From positions 1 to 31,090 of the forward strand of contig JBDLID010000020.1 in the NCBI GenBank assembly GCA_039715055.1: 31,090 bases of DNA, in the 5' to 3' direction. Position 1 is the stretch's first letter. Each line of letters opens with the position of its first letter. Positions 24,022 to 31,090 of the stretch are shown piece after piece. Source of the DNA: JBDLID01 sp039715055 (GTDB taxonomy: Bacteria > Desulfobacterota > Desulfobulbia > Desulfobulbales > Desulfocapsaceae). A program made the position numbers and the translations under genes. The notes under the pieces are model-generated. The model made no database searches. It worked only from the letters and a program-made list of their open reading frames with translations, and had not been told where the DNA came from.

Positions 24022-24537
24022 ATGTCAATGTCCCTGAAAAGGCTTGTACCCCTGTTGATGGTCTGTTTTCTTTTAACATTCAGTGGTTGTGGTGGGAAAG
24101 ACGACGATGCAAAGGTGGCTGCTCCTCCTGTTGACGATACGGCAATAGGAAAAGAGGAGCCTCTGGAGTCAAAATCACTTGGCATCATGGAGGGAAGAAC
24201 ATCCGGTCCGATGCTGCCGGTCTATTTTGATTTTGACTCATCCTCGATCAGGTCTGACCAGGTTGCAAGAATCCAGGTCAATGCCGATTTTCTCAACGGA
24301 AATAAGGATGTCGATATTCGTATCGAGGGCAACTGCGATCCGCGCGGCAGCCGGGAATACAATATGGCCCTTGGCGAGCGTCGGGCACTGAGTGCGAGGA
24401 AATATCTCATCAATCTCGGAGTTTCTGCCGGCCGCCTCTCAACAACAAGCTATGGTGCGGAACGTATTCTGCTCCATGGCCATGATGAGCTTTCCTGGGC
24501 GCAGAACAGGCGGGATGACTTTGTCATCAGCAAGTAG
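24022..24537 (+). CDS. pal: Peptidoglycan-associated lipoprotein Pal
   Basis: This 171-residue outer-membrane lipoprotein has signal LVPLLMVCFLLTFSGC with lipobox Cys at 23, a flexible acidic linker, and an OmpA-like domain (about 65-165). That domain shows VYFDFDSSSIRSDQ, IRIEGNCDPRGSREYNMALGERRA and the peptidoglycan-binding Asp/Arg positions. Pal links the outer membrane to murein and works with TolB. The Pal signature (GNCDPRGSREYN) separates it from generic OmpA proteins. No tol genes are visible in the window. GGAGG lies 8 bp before the ATG. Confidence 0.92.
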   Translation: MSMSLKRLVPLLMVCFLLTFSGCGGKDDDAKVAAPPVDDTAIGKEEPLESKSLGIMEGRTSGPMLPVYFDFDSSSIRSDQVARIQVNADFLNGNKDVDIRIEGNCDPRGSREYNMALGERRALSARKYLINLGVSAGRLSTTSYGAERILLHGHDELSWAQNRRDDFVISK

Positions 24538-24778
24538 CCTGTATTTTAGACTGTTTTTTTGATGGTCTCGTATTTACACCCCCCAGGGGGGGACTGAAAA
24601 GAATACCCGCTGTTTGGGTAAATTCGCCGGAACCAGCTGATCCAGGTTCGTAGCTGCTTGAATGGCAGTAATGGTGCAGTGCGTTCATGGATCATTTGCA
24701 AGTACATTATTTTGGGAGTGGAATTTGTTGTCGAGTAGGCGGCAGAGGACCGTCTGAAACCATGTAAAGGAGAATTTG

Positions 24779-25306
24779 ATGAAAAGACGTACCAGTATTA
24801 TCGGTCTGTGTTTAACTGTTTTTGCTGCAGCCCTCCTGGTGGCCGCGCCTCTTCGGGCGGAGACCAAGATCGGGGTAATGAATATCCAGAAGATTATGGC
24901 TGATTCGGAAGCAGGAAAGCGGGCAAAGGCCAGCCTGGAGAAAAAGGCCATGGAACTGCAGAATTCTTTCAAGGCGGAAGAAGATGCTCTGATGGCTTTG
25001 AAAACTGAGATTGAGAAAAAGAGCTCGGTCTGGAGTGAAGAGAAAAAGCAGGAGAAGACCCGGGAGTACCAGAAAAAAGGTCGTGAACTGCAGACAAGGA
25101 ACGAAGATGCCCGTTTCGAGATGCAGAAACTCCAGGAAAAAGAGCTGGCCCCCATGCTGAAAACTCTGCAGGATCTGGTGACCAGTTTTGGTAAACAGCA
25201 AGGCTATACAATTATTTTTGATTCAAAGGCCGGTGTGCTCTTTTCAGACGAAGCCATAGACGTCAGTGATCAGCTCATCAGTGAGCTCAATCAAAAAATG
25301 AAGTAG
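24779..25306 (+). CDS. skp: Periplasmic chaperone of the OmpH/Skp family
   Basis: This 175-residue exported protein has signal SIIGLCLTVFAAALLVAAPLRA, followed by the family opening TKIGVMNIQKIMADSEAGK. Residues 55-135 form the long tentacle-like coiled coil (KKSSVWSEEKKQEKTREYQKK). The end has YTIIFDSKAGVLF, as in Skp. Skp-type chaperones carry unfolded outer-membrane proteins across the periplasm. The ATG at 24779 has AAAGGAG; a TTG three bases upstream is not needed. It follows pal by 241 bp and probably has its own promoter. The region between contains only a C6-A-G7 self-complementary tract (24579-24592). Confidence 0.87.
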   Translation: MKRRTSIIGLCLTVFAAALLVAAPLRAETKIGVMNIQKIMADSEAGKRAKASLEKKAMELQNSFKAEEDALMALKTEIEKKSSVWSEEKKQEKTREYQKKGRELQTRNEDARFEMQKLQEKELAPMLKTLQDLVTSFGKQQGYTIIFDSKAGVLFSDEAIDVSDQLISELNQKMK

Positions 25307-25387
25307 GACACTCTCTACCTGAAAGACCGGCATTGATGCTGGTCTGAGATGGACCACTCCTTGCCGGATCAATGGTCGGGAGCCAGA

Positions 25388-25430
25388 AAACGATGCAGTG
25401 GGATTTGTTCCCTCGTGCATCGTTTTTGTT
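25388..25430 (+). terminator. Rho-independent terminator of skp
   Basis: Arms AAACGATGCA (25388-25397) and TGCATCGTTT (25416-25425), with an inner GGGA/TCCC pair, are followed by TTGTTT. Confidence 0.85.
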
Positions 25431-25440
25431 TCAAAATTCG

Positions 25441-25592
25441 TAACTATTCAGTGTAAAGCTGGGTGCGCCCCTAAGCAGGGAACTGTAACTATTCAGCAGG
25501 GCCCGCAGTGTGGTCAAGCAGGCTGACGAAGCGTACTTGTGCTACTCGAGGCGGCCTGATCGGCCATAATGTGGGTGCTGCTGAATAGTTAC
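25441..25592. mobile_element. MITE-like element, copy 3 (152 bp, most complete) with 9-bp target duplication
   Basis: The element begins TAACTATTCAGTGTAAAGC and ends CTGCTGAATAGTTAC. Perfect direct repeats CAAAATTCG lie at 25432-25440 and 25593-25601. It has two copies of the left-end motif TAACTATTCAG (25441 and 25486), the second paired with the right end to make a 14-bp perfect stem extended to about 22 bp. This copy unites the short form (copy 1) with the 3' half of copy 2, so it probably shows the full-length structure. It begins just after the skp terminator. Confidence 0.85.
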
Positions 25593-25684
25593 CAAAATTC
25601 GTTGAAATCTCTCGATTCAGTCCATATCAAACCTGTTGGGCGGGAGGCTGGCTTCTGGTCAACAGATAAACAGGGGCACCAATC

Positions 25685-26509
25685 ATGATGCAGCCACTCG
25701 AATTTGTTAAATTGACCCCCATGAGTAACTGTGGAGAATGCGGCTATGGCGCCTGCCTGGCCTTTGCCGCCGCAGTGACCAAGGGCGGTGAACAGCCCTT
25801 CAAGTGCCCCTACCTGGATCATGACGCACTGCCGGCTGAATTTGCCGACCACGACAGGGGACAGGGCGGTCTTGATGGTGTAGCCGGACTTCTCGATGAA
25901 AAGGATATGGCCCTTGTTGCCTACCTGAAAAAGAAGACTGGTGATCTCGATTTCAGCAGGCTTGCTGAAAAGGTCGGCTGCAGCTGGTCAGGCAAAGAAA
26001 AAGACACTCTCCTCTTTGACTACCTGGGGCAGGCCGCAGAGTTATCCCATGATGGAATTCTCCTTGACGGTATAGAGGCGGAGGATCCTCGTGACCAGAT
26101 CCTGCTCTATAATTATATCCATTTCGGCGGTGGTGATCCGCTTACAAATGAGTGGATCGGCATGGAGTCCATGGCCAACTCCATTTCCAAGGTGCGTACT
26201 TTAAAAGTCTATTGCGAGGACCGTATCGCCTCTTTTTTCTCCGGCAAGGAGCAGCTTTTCCACAGAGCGGTGGAAAGGATAGGCGGAACCCGTGATGAAG
26301 AGCCCGCCCAGAGTTGTACCGGTGCCTATTTCATCAACCTGCTGCCCAGGCTGTCGCTCTATCTCCTATTCTGGGACGAGGATGTGGAGGATCAGTTTCC
26401 TGCCCAGGTCAAGCTTCTCTTTGACCGAAACGGTGATTCGGTACTGGACATCGAATCTCTTGTCTTCTGCGGTGAACGGCTGGCTGAAAACCTGGAGGTT
26501 GAAAAGTGA
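25685..26509 (+). CDS. Iron-sulfur protein with DUF3786 domain
   Basis: This 274-residue cytoplasmic protein has an N-terminal 4Fe-4S motif NCGECGYGACLAF with a fourth Cys in PFKCPYL (CxxCx4Cx16C), the Fes-type cluster also present in corrinoid iron-sulfur proteins. The rest matches the DUF3786 pattern: DTLLFDYLGQAAEL, ILLYNYIHFGGGDPLTNEWIG, and FWDEDVEDQFPAQVKLLFDRN. The function is unknown; the domain is typical of strict anaerobes. Two adjacent ATG codons exist (25685 and 25688). Its stop overlaps the GTG of hldA by 4 bp, so both are translated together, but the reason for pairing with heptose kinase is not obvious. Confidence 0.8.
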   Translation: MMQPLEFVKLTPMSNCGECGYGACLAFAAAVTKGGEQPFKCPYLDHDALPAEFADHDRGQGGLDGVAGLLDEKDMALVAYLKKKTGDLDFSRLAEKVGCSWSGKEKDTLLFDYLGQAAELSHDGILLDGIEAEDPRDQILLYNYIHFGGGDPLTNEWIGMESMANSISKVRTLKVYCEDRIASFFSGKEQLFHRAVERIGGTRDEEPAQSCTGAYFINLLPRLSLYLLFWDEDVEDQFPAQVKLLFDRNGDSVLDIESLVFCGERLAENLEVEK

Positions 26510-27498
26510 AGGAGCGTTTAATTGATCTCGTTGGAGAGCTTGACGGCAAACGGATTCTTGTCATCGGCGACATCATCGTTGATCATTTTATCTGGGGCAG
26601 TGTCAGCCGGATCTCGCCGGAGGCTCCGGTGCCGGTGGTCAACGTCAGCCGTGAGGAGCTGCTGCTCGGCGGCGGCGCCAATGTGCTTCACAATATTTAT
26701 TCCCTGGGCGGCGAGGCCGTACTGTGCGGGATTATCGGCCGGGACGAGATGGGGGCTCGCCTCCGTGAGCTTCTGGGCCGCTTAGGTGCCTCCTGCGACG
26801 GTCTTATTGAGGGGGGCAGGCCCACCACGGTGAAGACCAGAGTGGTGGCCCAGGGCCAGCAGGTTGTCCGCTTTGACCGGGAACAGACAGGTCAGCCGTC
26901 ATCGGCAACCGTTGGCCGCATGCAGCAGTTTATCATGGACTCGCTGGCCGATTTTGATGCGGTGATCGTCTCCGATTATTACAAGGGGGTGATCTCGCTG
27001 CCACTCATGGAGTCGCTGATCAGCGAGGTCCATCGGATTGAGAGAGAGAGCGAACACAGGATTCCGGTGGTGGTTGATCCAAAGCCGTCTAAGCCGGAAC
27101 GCTTTTACGGTGCCACCATCATCACTCCCAACCACCTTGAGGCGGAGAAGCTGTGCGGCTGCACCATTGACACCGATGAGGAGCTGGTGAAGGCGGCAGC
27201 AGTGCTGAGAGAAAAGGTCGGCTGCGAGGCGGTTCTCATCACCCGCGGTGAAGCGGGCATGGCTCTGCTCGAATCGGACCGCGAATTGGTGACCATTCCC
27301 ACCATGGCCAGGGAGGTTTTTGATGTCACCGGTGCCGGTGATACGGTGATCGCCGCCCTGGCGCTCAGTCTTGCCGGTGGAGGCACTTACCGGGAGGCGG
27401 CTGCTCTTGCCAATGTGGCGGCAGGCATTGTGGTCGGAAAGGTGGGTACGGCAACGGTTGCGGCCGAAGAACTGCTCCAGGAGCTCGGTTTAGAGTAG
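26506..27498 (+). CDS. hldA: D-glycero-beta-D-manno-heptose-7-phosphate kinase
   Basis: This 330-residue PfkB-family kinase adds the C1 phosphate to heptose-7-phosphate in the route to ADP-heptose for the LPS inner core. The domain opens with VIGDIIVDHFIWG and RISPEAPVPV, then GGGANVLHNI. The PfkB signature DVTGAGDTVIA near residue 270 contains the catalytic Asp. RISPEAPVPV is typical of the HldE N-terminal domain (RfaE). The adenylyltransferase half found in bifunctional HldE is absent, so this is a separate kinase. It starts at GTG 26506 with GGAGG upstream, inside the end of the DUF3786 gene (GTGA). Confidence 0.92.
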   Translation: MKERLIDLVGELDGKRILVIGDIIVDHFIWGSVSRISPEAPVPVVNVSREELLLGGGANVLHNIYSLGGEAVLCGIIGRDEMGARLRELLGRLGASCDGLIEGGRPTTVKTRVVAQGQQVVRFDREQTGQPSSATVGRMQQFIMDSLADFDAVIVSDYYKGVISLPLMESLISEVHRIERESEHRIPVVVDPKPSKPERFYGATIITPNHLEAEKLCGCTIDTDEELVKAAAVLREKVGCEAVLITRGEAGMALLESDRELVTIPTMAREVFDVTGAGDTVIAALALSLAGGGTYREAAALANVAAGIVVGKVGTATVAAEELLQELGLE

Positions 27499-27554
27499 CT
27501 GTCCCTGTTTCATCGCAGCAGACTGAAGAAGAATACAACAAAATTGACAAGCTT

Positions 27555-27691
27555 GTAAAAACGTCAACCCTACGATGGCTAAGTGAAGAACTTCATATCT
27601 GAGGCGCGTTAGTTTTCTATTGTTTCGGCGTACCAGAGTACGTCGTAATGATAGAAAAATGACAGCAACGAAGGATATGAAGAGTTTTTAC
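27555..27691. repeat. Long imperfect hairpin element in front of yicC
   Basis: Nested inverted repeats are visible: GTAAAAAC/GTTTTTAC (27555-27562, 27684-27691), CTTCATATC/GATATGAAG (27591-27599, 27674-27682), TTTTCTAT/ATAGAAAA (27613-27620, 27651-27658) and CGGCGTAC/GTACGTCG around a 4-nt apex at 27634-27637. The left arm has about 25 extra bases. It resembles the 131-bp palindrome at 17190 in style but the sequences are only loosely similar. It is non-coding and fills the gap between hldA and yicC. Confidence 0.6.
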
Positions 27692-27719
27692 GACGCCATC
27701 AATATTGGAAGGAACAGAG

Positions 27720-28601
27720 ATGGCAGCAAAGAGTATGACCGGTTACGGCAGAGGAGAGGCAAAGGCCGGGGGACGAATCTGGACCATTGAACTGCGTTGT
27801 GTCAACAACCGCTTTCTTGATCTCAAGATGAAGCTGCCCAAAGGTTACGCCGAGCTGGAGGATATGATCCGCAAAAAAGTGTCCCTCCACCACCAGCGGG
27901 GGCGGGTCGACCTGTTTTGCTCCATCACCGGGGTGCGGACCGATGCGGTTCAGATGCGGGTCAATCTGCCCATGGCCAGGGCCTACCGCGAGGGACTCAG
28001 CCAGGTGGCCGGAGAGCTCGGTCTTGATGACCGGGTTGACCTGCAGCAGCTCTCCACCCTTCCTGATGTCCTGGTTCGGGAAGAGCAGAGCGAGGATATG
28101 GAAACCATTCGACCACTGGTTGAAAAGGCCCTGGAAGAGGCCCTGCATCGCTGCAACGATATGCGGGGGAGGGAGGGCGGTGCACTGGTGACGGATTTGC
28201 AGCAGCGGTTGAAGACCTTTTCGCAAACGGTGAACACTATTGAAGAGGGGCTGCCGGAACTGCTTCGCCAGCGAAAAATTGGACTGGAGGAGCGGTTGAC
28301 CAAGCTGCTTGACAATATTCAACTCGAGCCGCAGCGGCTCGCCCAGGAGGTCGCTCTTCTTGCCGATAAGACGGACGTCACTGAAGAACTGGTAAGGCTG
28401 CACAGCCATATAAAACAGTTCTCTGATTTCCTGGCTGAGGACGGGCCGGTGGGTAAGAAACTGGATTTTCTGCTCCAGGAGTTTCTCCGCGAGGTCAATA
28501 CCATGGCCTCCAAAATCAATGATGCCCAAATAGCCCACCTCACCGTCGGTCTCAAGGGAGAGCTTGAGAAAATGCGGGAGCAGGTACAGAATATCGAATA
28601 G
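27720..28601 (+). CDS. yicC: YicC/YloC family endoribonuclease
   Basis: This 293-residue protein begins with the family signature KSMTGYGRGEA, followed by IELRCVNNRFLDLKMKLP. The C-terminal part has ADKTDVTEELVRLHSHIKQF and LDFLLQEFLREVNTMASK, which is also conserved. Members are Mn-dependent endoribonucleases in recent work (E. coli YicC acts on small RNAs; older name UPF0701). The frame is open from 27705, but GGAAGGA lies 7 bp before the ATG at 27720, which begins directly at the conserved region. It heads a run yicC-remA-gmk-rlmB with overlaps or short gaps. Confidence 0.92.
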   Translation: MAAKSMTGYGRGEAKAGGRIWTIELRCVNNRFLDLKMKLPKGYAELEDMIRKKVSLHHQRGRVDLFCSITGVRTDAVQMRVNLPMARAYREGLSQVAGELGLDDRVDLQQLSTLPDVLVREEQSEDMETIRPLVEKALEEALHRCNDMRGREGGALVTDLQQRLKTFSQTVNTIEEGLPELLRQRKIGLEERLTKLLDNIQLEPQRLAQEVALLADKTDVTEELVRLHSHIKQFSDFLAEDGPVGKKLDFLLQEFLREVNTMASKINDAQIAHLTVGLKGELEKMREQVQNIE

Positions 28602-28609
28602 GAGAGAAG

Positions 28610-28906
28610 ATGAAACTGATCAATATCGGGTTTGGTAATACCGTGATGGTACAGCGGCTGGTTGCCGTCGTCAATCCCGGCTCTGCACCGTCGAGAAAAC
28701 TAAAAGAAGCGGCAAAGACTTCCGGTCGCCTGGTGGATGTCACTGAGGGGAGGCGGACAAGGTCCATCCTGGTCACCGATTCCAACCATGTCATCCTCTC
28801 ATCGGTACAGCCCGATACCATCAGTCAGCGTATGTCCTCACTCTATCCTGGACAGATCCTGGAAGAGGTTTTTGATCAGCCGGAAAGTGACGAGGCACGG
28901 GCATGA
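28610..28906 (+). CDS. remA: RemA/DUF370 family protein
   Basis: This 98-residue protein has the DUF370 pattern: MKLINIGFGNTVMVQRLVAV, SAPSRKLKEAAKTSGRLVDVT, GRRTRSILVTDSNHVILSS. RemA in Bacillus is a DNA-binding activator of matrix genes; the role in Proteobacteria is not established. The order yicC-remA-gmk is widespread. It begins 8 bp after yicC with GGAGAG as the Shine-Dalgarno, and its stop overlaps the gmk start (ATGA). The C-terminus is acidic and about ten residues longer than the conserved core. Confidence 0.87.
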   Translation: MKLINIGFGNTVMVQRLVAVVNPGSAPSRKLKEAAKTSGRLVDVTEGRRTRSILVTDSNHVILSSVQPDTISQRMSSLYPGQILEEVFDQPESDEARA

Positions 28907-29514
28907 CCGTTGGTAAGCTCTTTGTTCTGTCCGCACCTTCCGGAGGGGGGAAAACAACCCTCCTTAAACGGGTTATGGCTGATCTCCGCGGGCTCTGTTT
29001 TTCAATCTCCCATACCACCAGAGCACCCCGCAGCGGTGAGCGGGACGGGGTCGACTACCACTTTGTCGACCGGCAGGAATTCAAGCGGCTGCAGAAGGAA
29101 AACAGTTTTCTGGAATGGGCCGAGGTGCATGACAACCTGTACGGCACCAGCCGCGGGGCGGTACAGTCTCAGCTGGCGGCAGGCGATGACGTGATCATGG
29201 ATATCGATATCCAGGGAGCGGTCCAGGTTGGTGCTGACACCATCGACTCGGTATCAATTTTTATTTCACCGCCATCTCTTGCTGAGCTTGAAAGACGGCT
29301 GCGCGGCCGGGCCACCGATTCCGAAGAAACCATCCTCCTGCGCCTGGCCAATGCCGCCCGGGAGATGGGTGCAGCCGCCGGCTACGATTATCTCATCATC
29401 AACGATGATCTGGAGCAGGCCACCGATATGCTGCGAGCGGTGATCCTTGCCGAAAGAGCCAGGGGGCACCGGCTGGCCTCGGGTGAACTCATCGACCTTG
29501 ATGGGAGAGACTGA
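28903..29514 (+). CDS. gmk: Guanylate kinase
   Basis: This 203-residue enzyme converts GMP and ATP to GDP and ADP. The P-loop is SAPSGGGKTTLLKRV (one Ala-Pro-Ser-Gly variant with GGGK), followed by SISHTTRAPRSGERDGVDYHF, the GMP-binding lid with the conserved Arg and Tyr. FLEWAEVHDNLYGTS and VIMDIDIQGA are the remaining motifs. Overlaps of 4 bp with remA and 1 bp with rlmB show tight coupling. The neighbouring rpoZ gene often found here in other bacteria is missing. Confidence 0.95.
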   Translation: MTVGKLFVLSAPSGGGKTTLLKRVMADLRGLCFSISHTTRAPRSGERDGVDYHFVDRQEFKRLQKENSFLEWAEVHDNLYGTSRGAVQSQLAAGDDVIMDIDIQGAVQVGADTIDSVSIFISPPSLAELERRLRGRATDSEETILLRLANAAREMGAAAGYDYLIINDDLEQATDMLRAVILAERARGHRLASGELIDLDGRD

Positions 29515-30377
29515 TGGCCCAGGGTCGCAAAAAAAAACGTGTATTCCCCTCCGATCGAAAAGAGGGAGGGCGTAAAGGGGGACGGGAGAAACGCGAGAAA
29601 CGGGTTCGGCTCAGTGATGATCTGCTCTGGGGGCTTCATCCGGTCAGTGAGGCATTGAGCCAGGGCGCGGACCGGATCAGCGAGGTCATTGTCGCCCGTG
29701 AGCATCATGGCGGGAAGCGGGAAGAGATTATTCAACTGGCAAAAGAAGCCGGGGTCAAACTGAGCTTTGTCGACTCGCTGCGGCTCACCGGTCCCGATTC
29801 GGCCACTGCCCGCCACCAGGGAGTGATCGCCAGAATGTCCAGTGCGCGGCTGCTTGCTTTTTCCGAACTGGTGGAGAAGTTCAGCCATCTTGTTCAACAG
29901 GGAAAAAAACCACGTCTTCTGGTACTCGATTCGCTTCAGGATCCTCACAACCTCGGTGCTGCCATCCGTTCGGCCCACGGCGCCGGTATGGACGGCGTTG
30001 TCATCACCCGTGAGCGCTCAGCGCCCCTGGGAGGAACAGCCGCCAAATCGGCCGCCGGCGCGCTGGCCCATATGGATATCTGCCAGGTCACCAACCTGGC
30101 CGACAGTCTGGAAGAGCTGAAAAAGGCCGGGGCCTGGGTGTTCGGCGCCCTCAAGGAGCGCGATTCGCAGTCCGTCTATGAGACTGACTTCAACCTTCCC
30201 CTCTGCCTGGTGATCGGCAGTGAAGGTAAGGGGATCCGTCCCCTGATCCGAAAAAAATGCGATCTCCTTGTTTCCATTCCCATGATCGGTGAACTCGATT
30301 CACTGAACTCCTCAGTGGCCGCAGCTGTGATCATGTTTGAGACTCTGCGTCAGCGCTTCTCCGGTGGTGTCAGCTGA
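29514..30377 (+). CDS. rlmB: 23S rRNA (guanosine-2'-O)-methyltransferase RlmB, SpoU family
   Basis: This 287-residue protein has a very basic N-terminal tail (KKKRVFPSDRKEGGRKGGR), a substrate-binding domain beginning LLWGLHPVSEALSQGADRI, and the SpoU catalytic domain with LVLDSLQDPHNLGAAIRSA (motif 1), LVIGSEGKGIRPL (motif 2) and IPMIGELDSLNSSVAAAVI (motif 3, knot). These motifs identify a trefoil-knot SAM-dependent 2'-O-methyltransferase; RlmB modifies G2251 of 23S rRNA. TrmH-like relatives are possible, but the N-terminal L30e-like domain favours RlmB. It starts at the ATG that shares one base with the gmk stop. Confidence 0.88.
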   Translation: MAQGRKKKRVFPSDRKEGGRKGGREKREKRVRLSDDLLWGLHPVSEALSQGADRISEVIVAREHHGGKREEIIQLAKEAGVKLSFVDSLRLTGPDSATARHQGVIARMSSARLLAFSELVEKFSHLVQQGKKPRLLVLDSLQDPHNLGAAIRSAHGAGMDGVVITRERSAPLGGTAAKSAAGALAHMDICQVTNLADSLEELKKAGAWVFGALKERDSQSVYETDFNLPLCLVIGSEGKGIRPLIRKKCDLLVSIPMIGELDSLNSSVAAAVIMFETLRQRFSGGVS

Positions 30378-30422
30378 CACCACGTCCCGGCTGGAGGGGG
30401 GAGCCACACCTCCATACAGTTT

Positions 30423-30791
30423 TTATCGCTTGACCTTATGCTGGATGGTTTCCGGCTGTATGGCTTTGGGGGCAACTTTTCCCTTAGGCTGAGTGGTCCT
30501 TTGCCGTTCGATTTTGGGATATGCCGCCCGGGGTTTCTTGACCTTGTACCTGACAGCCGCCGGTATGGGTTTTGCCTGTGTCACTCCGGGCTTCTGCACA
30601 CCGTCATACTTCATGTTCTTTACACCGACTTGTTGGTCTTTCTGGGCAACCTGCTGGGAATCGGCCAGAACCTCGCCTGGACTGACCCCCATGCTCATTC
30701 CCAGGGTTGCAGCCGCAATAGCAATACGCAGTGAAAAACCGGATCCTCTCCGGGATATGGATTGCCCGCTCTGTTTCTTTTGCTTATCCAT
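30423..30791 (-). CDS. Small exported basic protein of unknown function
   Basis: This 122-residue protein begins with a twin-Arg-containing signal-like sequence (SISRRGSGFSLRIAIAAATL), which is not a strict Tat motif, with likely cleavage after VLA near residue 43. The mature part is very basic and low in complexity, rich in Lys, Gln, Pro and Val (GVQKPGVTQAKPIPAAVRYK). There are no Cys residues. I recognise no family. The Shine-Dalgarno AAAGGAGGT (30806-30798) lies on the last codons and stop of the upstream gene, and only 4 bp separate that stop from this ATG, so the two are translated together. Confidence 0.6.
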   Translation of the reverse strand: MDKQKKQSGQSISRRGSGFSLRIAIAAATLGMSMGVSPGEVLADSQQVAQKDQQVGVKNMKYDGVQKPGVTQAKPIPAAVRYKVKKPRAAYPKIERQRTTQPKGKVAPKAIQPETIQHKVKR

Positions 30792-30795
30792 GGTT

Positions 30796-31090
30796 TTACC
30801 TCCTTTCAGAATTCAACCATTGATCGATGGCCTGAATATGAAGATGCACGAGTCCCAAAATTTCAGGGGGAACAGCCAGACTCTGCTCTTGACAGTAGTT
30901 CTCTACCGTTTTGTCCACATCAAGCCACTCCATAAAGGCCGGAATATCTTCGTCATCGGTTGCGAACATTGCTGTCTCTGTGGTTGCAGCCAGCTCTGAA
31001 TGTAGGGACAGTTCTTCTTGCAAGGCATCGAAAAGACGATAAAAAAGGCCCTGGTAGCGGTCAGCGTTTTCCAGATAGGGTTGAGCTCCC
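30796..31090 (-). CDS. C-terminal part of an unidentified protein (runs off window)
   Basis: The frame stays open to the right edge, so only the last 97 residues are visible. They are mostly acidic and helical: YLENADRYQGLFYRLFDALQ, IPAFMEWLDVDKTVENYC, and ILGLVHLHIQAIDQWLNSER at the end. No domain is recognised. Because the start lies outside the window, the internal TTG at 31023 should not be taken as one. The final Arg-Arg codons double as the Shine-Dalgarno of the next gene. Confidence 0.6.
   Translation of the reverse strand, partial: GAQPYLENADRYQGLFYRLFDALQEELSLHSELAATTETAMFATDDEDIPAFMEWLDVDKTVENYCQEQSLAVPPEILGLVHLHIQAIDQWLNSERR

Noticed and set aside
24579..24592. C6-A-G7 tract after pal as a terminator
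   Set aside because: It has no loop and no T run after it, so it is unlikely to stop transcription in the normal way.
30423..30791. RiPP precursor modified by a radical SAM enzyme
   Set aside because: The radical SAM gene is 10 kb away on another transcription unit, and the protein has a signal-like sequence and no Cys or Gly core repeats.

Overview
The window looks like a piece of chromosome from a Gram-negative, anaerobic member of the Desulfobacterota, most likely close to the sulfate-reducing or sulfur-disproportionating Desulfobulbales. I infer this from gene content: an octaheme cytochrome c of the hydroxylamine oxidoreductase type, a GSI-alpha glutamine synthetase beside GlnD, RNase Y together with a RemA/DUF370 protein, a DUF3786 iron-sulfur protein, heptose (LPS) synthesis, and Pal/Skp envelope proteins. 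I could not run a database search, so the taxonomic call is inference. Most of the window is dense housekeeping sequence. There is no phage, CRISPR array, complete insertion sequence, tRNA or rRNA.

Layout. 1-2.8 kb (+): the 3' part of glnD and then glnA, a nitrogen-control pair ending in a strong terminator. 2.86-4.77 kb (-): galU and a sugar-nucleotide epimerase behind a good promoter. 4.84-9.63 kb (-): a small lipoprotein, then an HDOD protein, a soluble hybrid histidine kinase and a YihY membrane protein in one likely operon. 9.7-11.7 kb (-): a MoaE-like protein and an MltD-like lytic transglycosylase. 11.9-17.2 kb (+): a Nudix hydrolase, a ZapB-like coiled coil, zapA, a 6S RNA, rny and tyrS. 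17.4-23.7 kb (-): the octaheme cytochrome, a Fur/PerR-type regulator, a radical SAM protein coupled to a small unknown protein, and glycogen phosphorylase. 24.0-30.4 kb (+): pal, skp, a DUF3786 Fe-S protein coupled to hldA, then yicC-remA-gmk-rlmB. 30.4-31.09 kb (-): a small exported basic protein coupled to an unidentified gene that runs off the window.

The clearest non-genic signal is a family of three small non-autonomous mobile elements (57, 142 and 152 bp). Their ends are related inverted repeats (TAACTRTTCAG type), and each copy is flanked by its own perfect 9-bp direct repeat (CGATTTTTC, CAGAAAAAG, CAAAATTCG). One copy supplies the present stop codon of the YihY gene, one lies 10 bp upstream of the tyrS start, and one lies behind skp. 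Separate long palindromes sit after rny (terminator), after tyrS (131 bp, exactly symmetric) and in front of yicC.

Functional themes are nitrogen assimilation and its control (glnD, glnA), possible reactive-nitrogen chemistry (the octaheme protein with an FNR/HcpR-like palindrome upstream), envelope construction (galU, epimerase, hldA, pal, skp, mltD), cell division and RNA turnover (zapA, 6S RNA, rny, yicC), and signalling (HDOD, histidine kinase).
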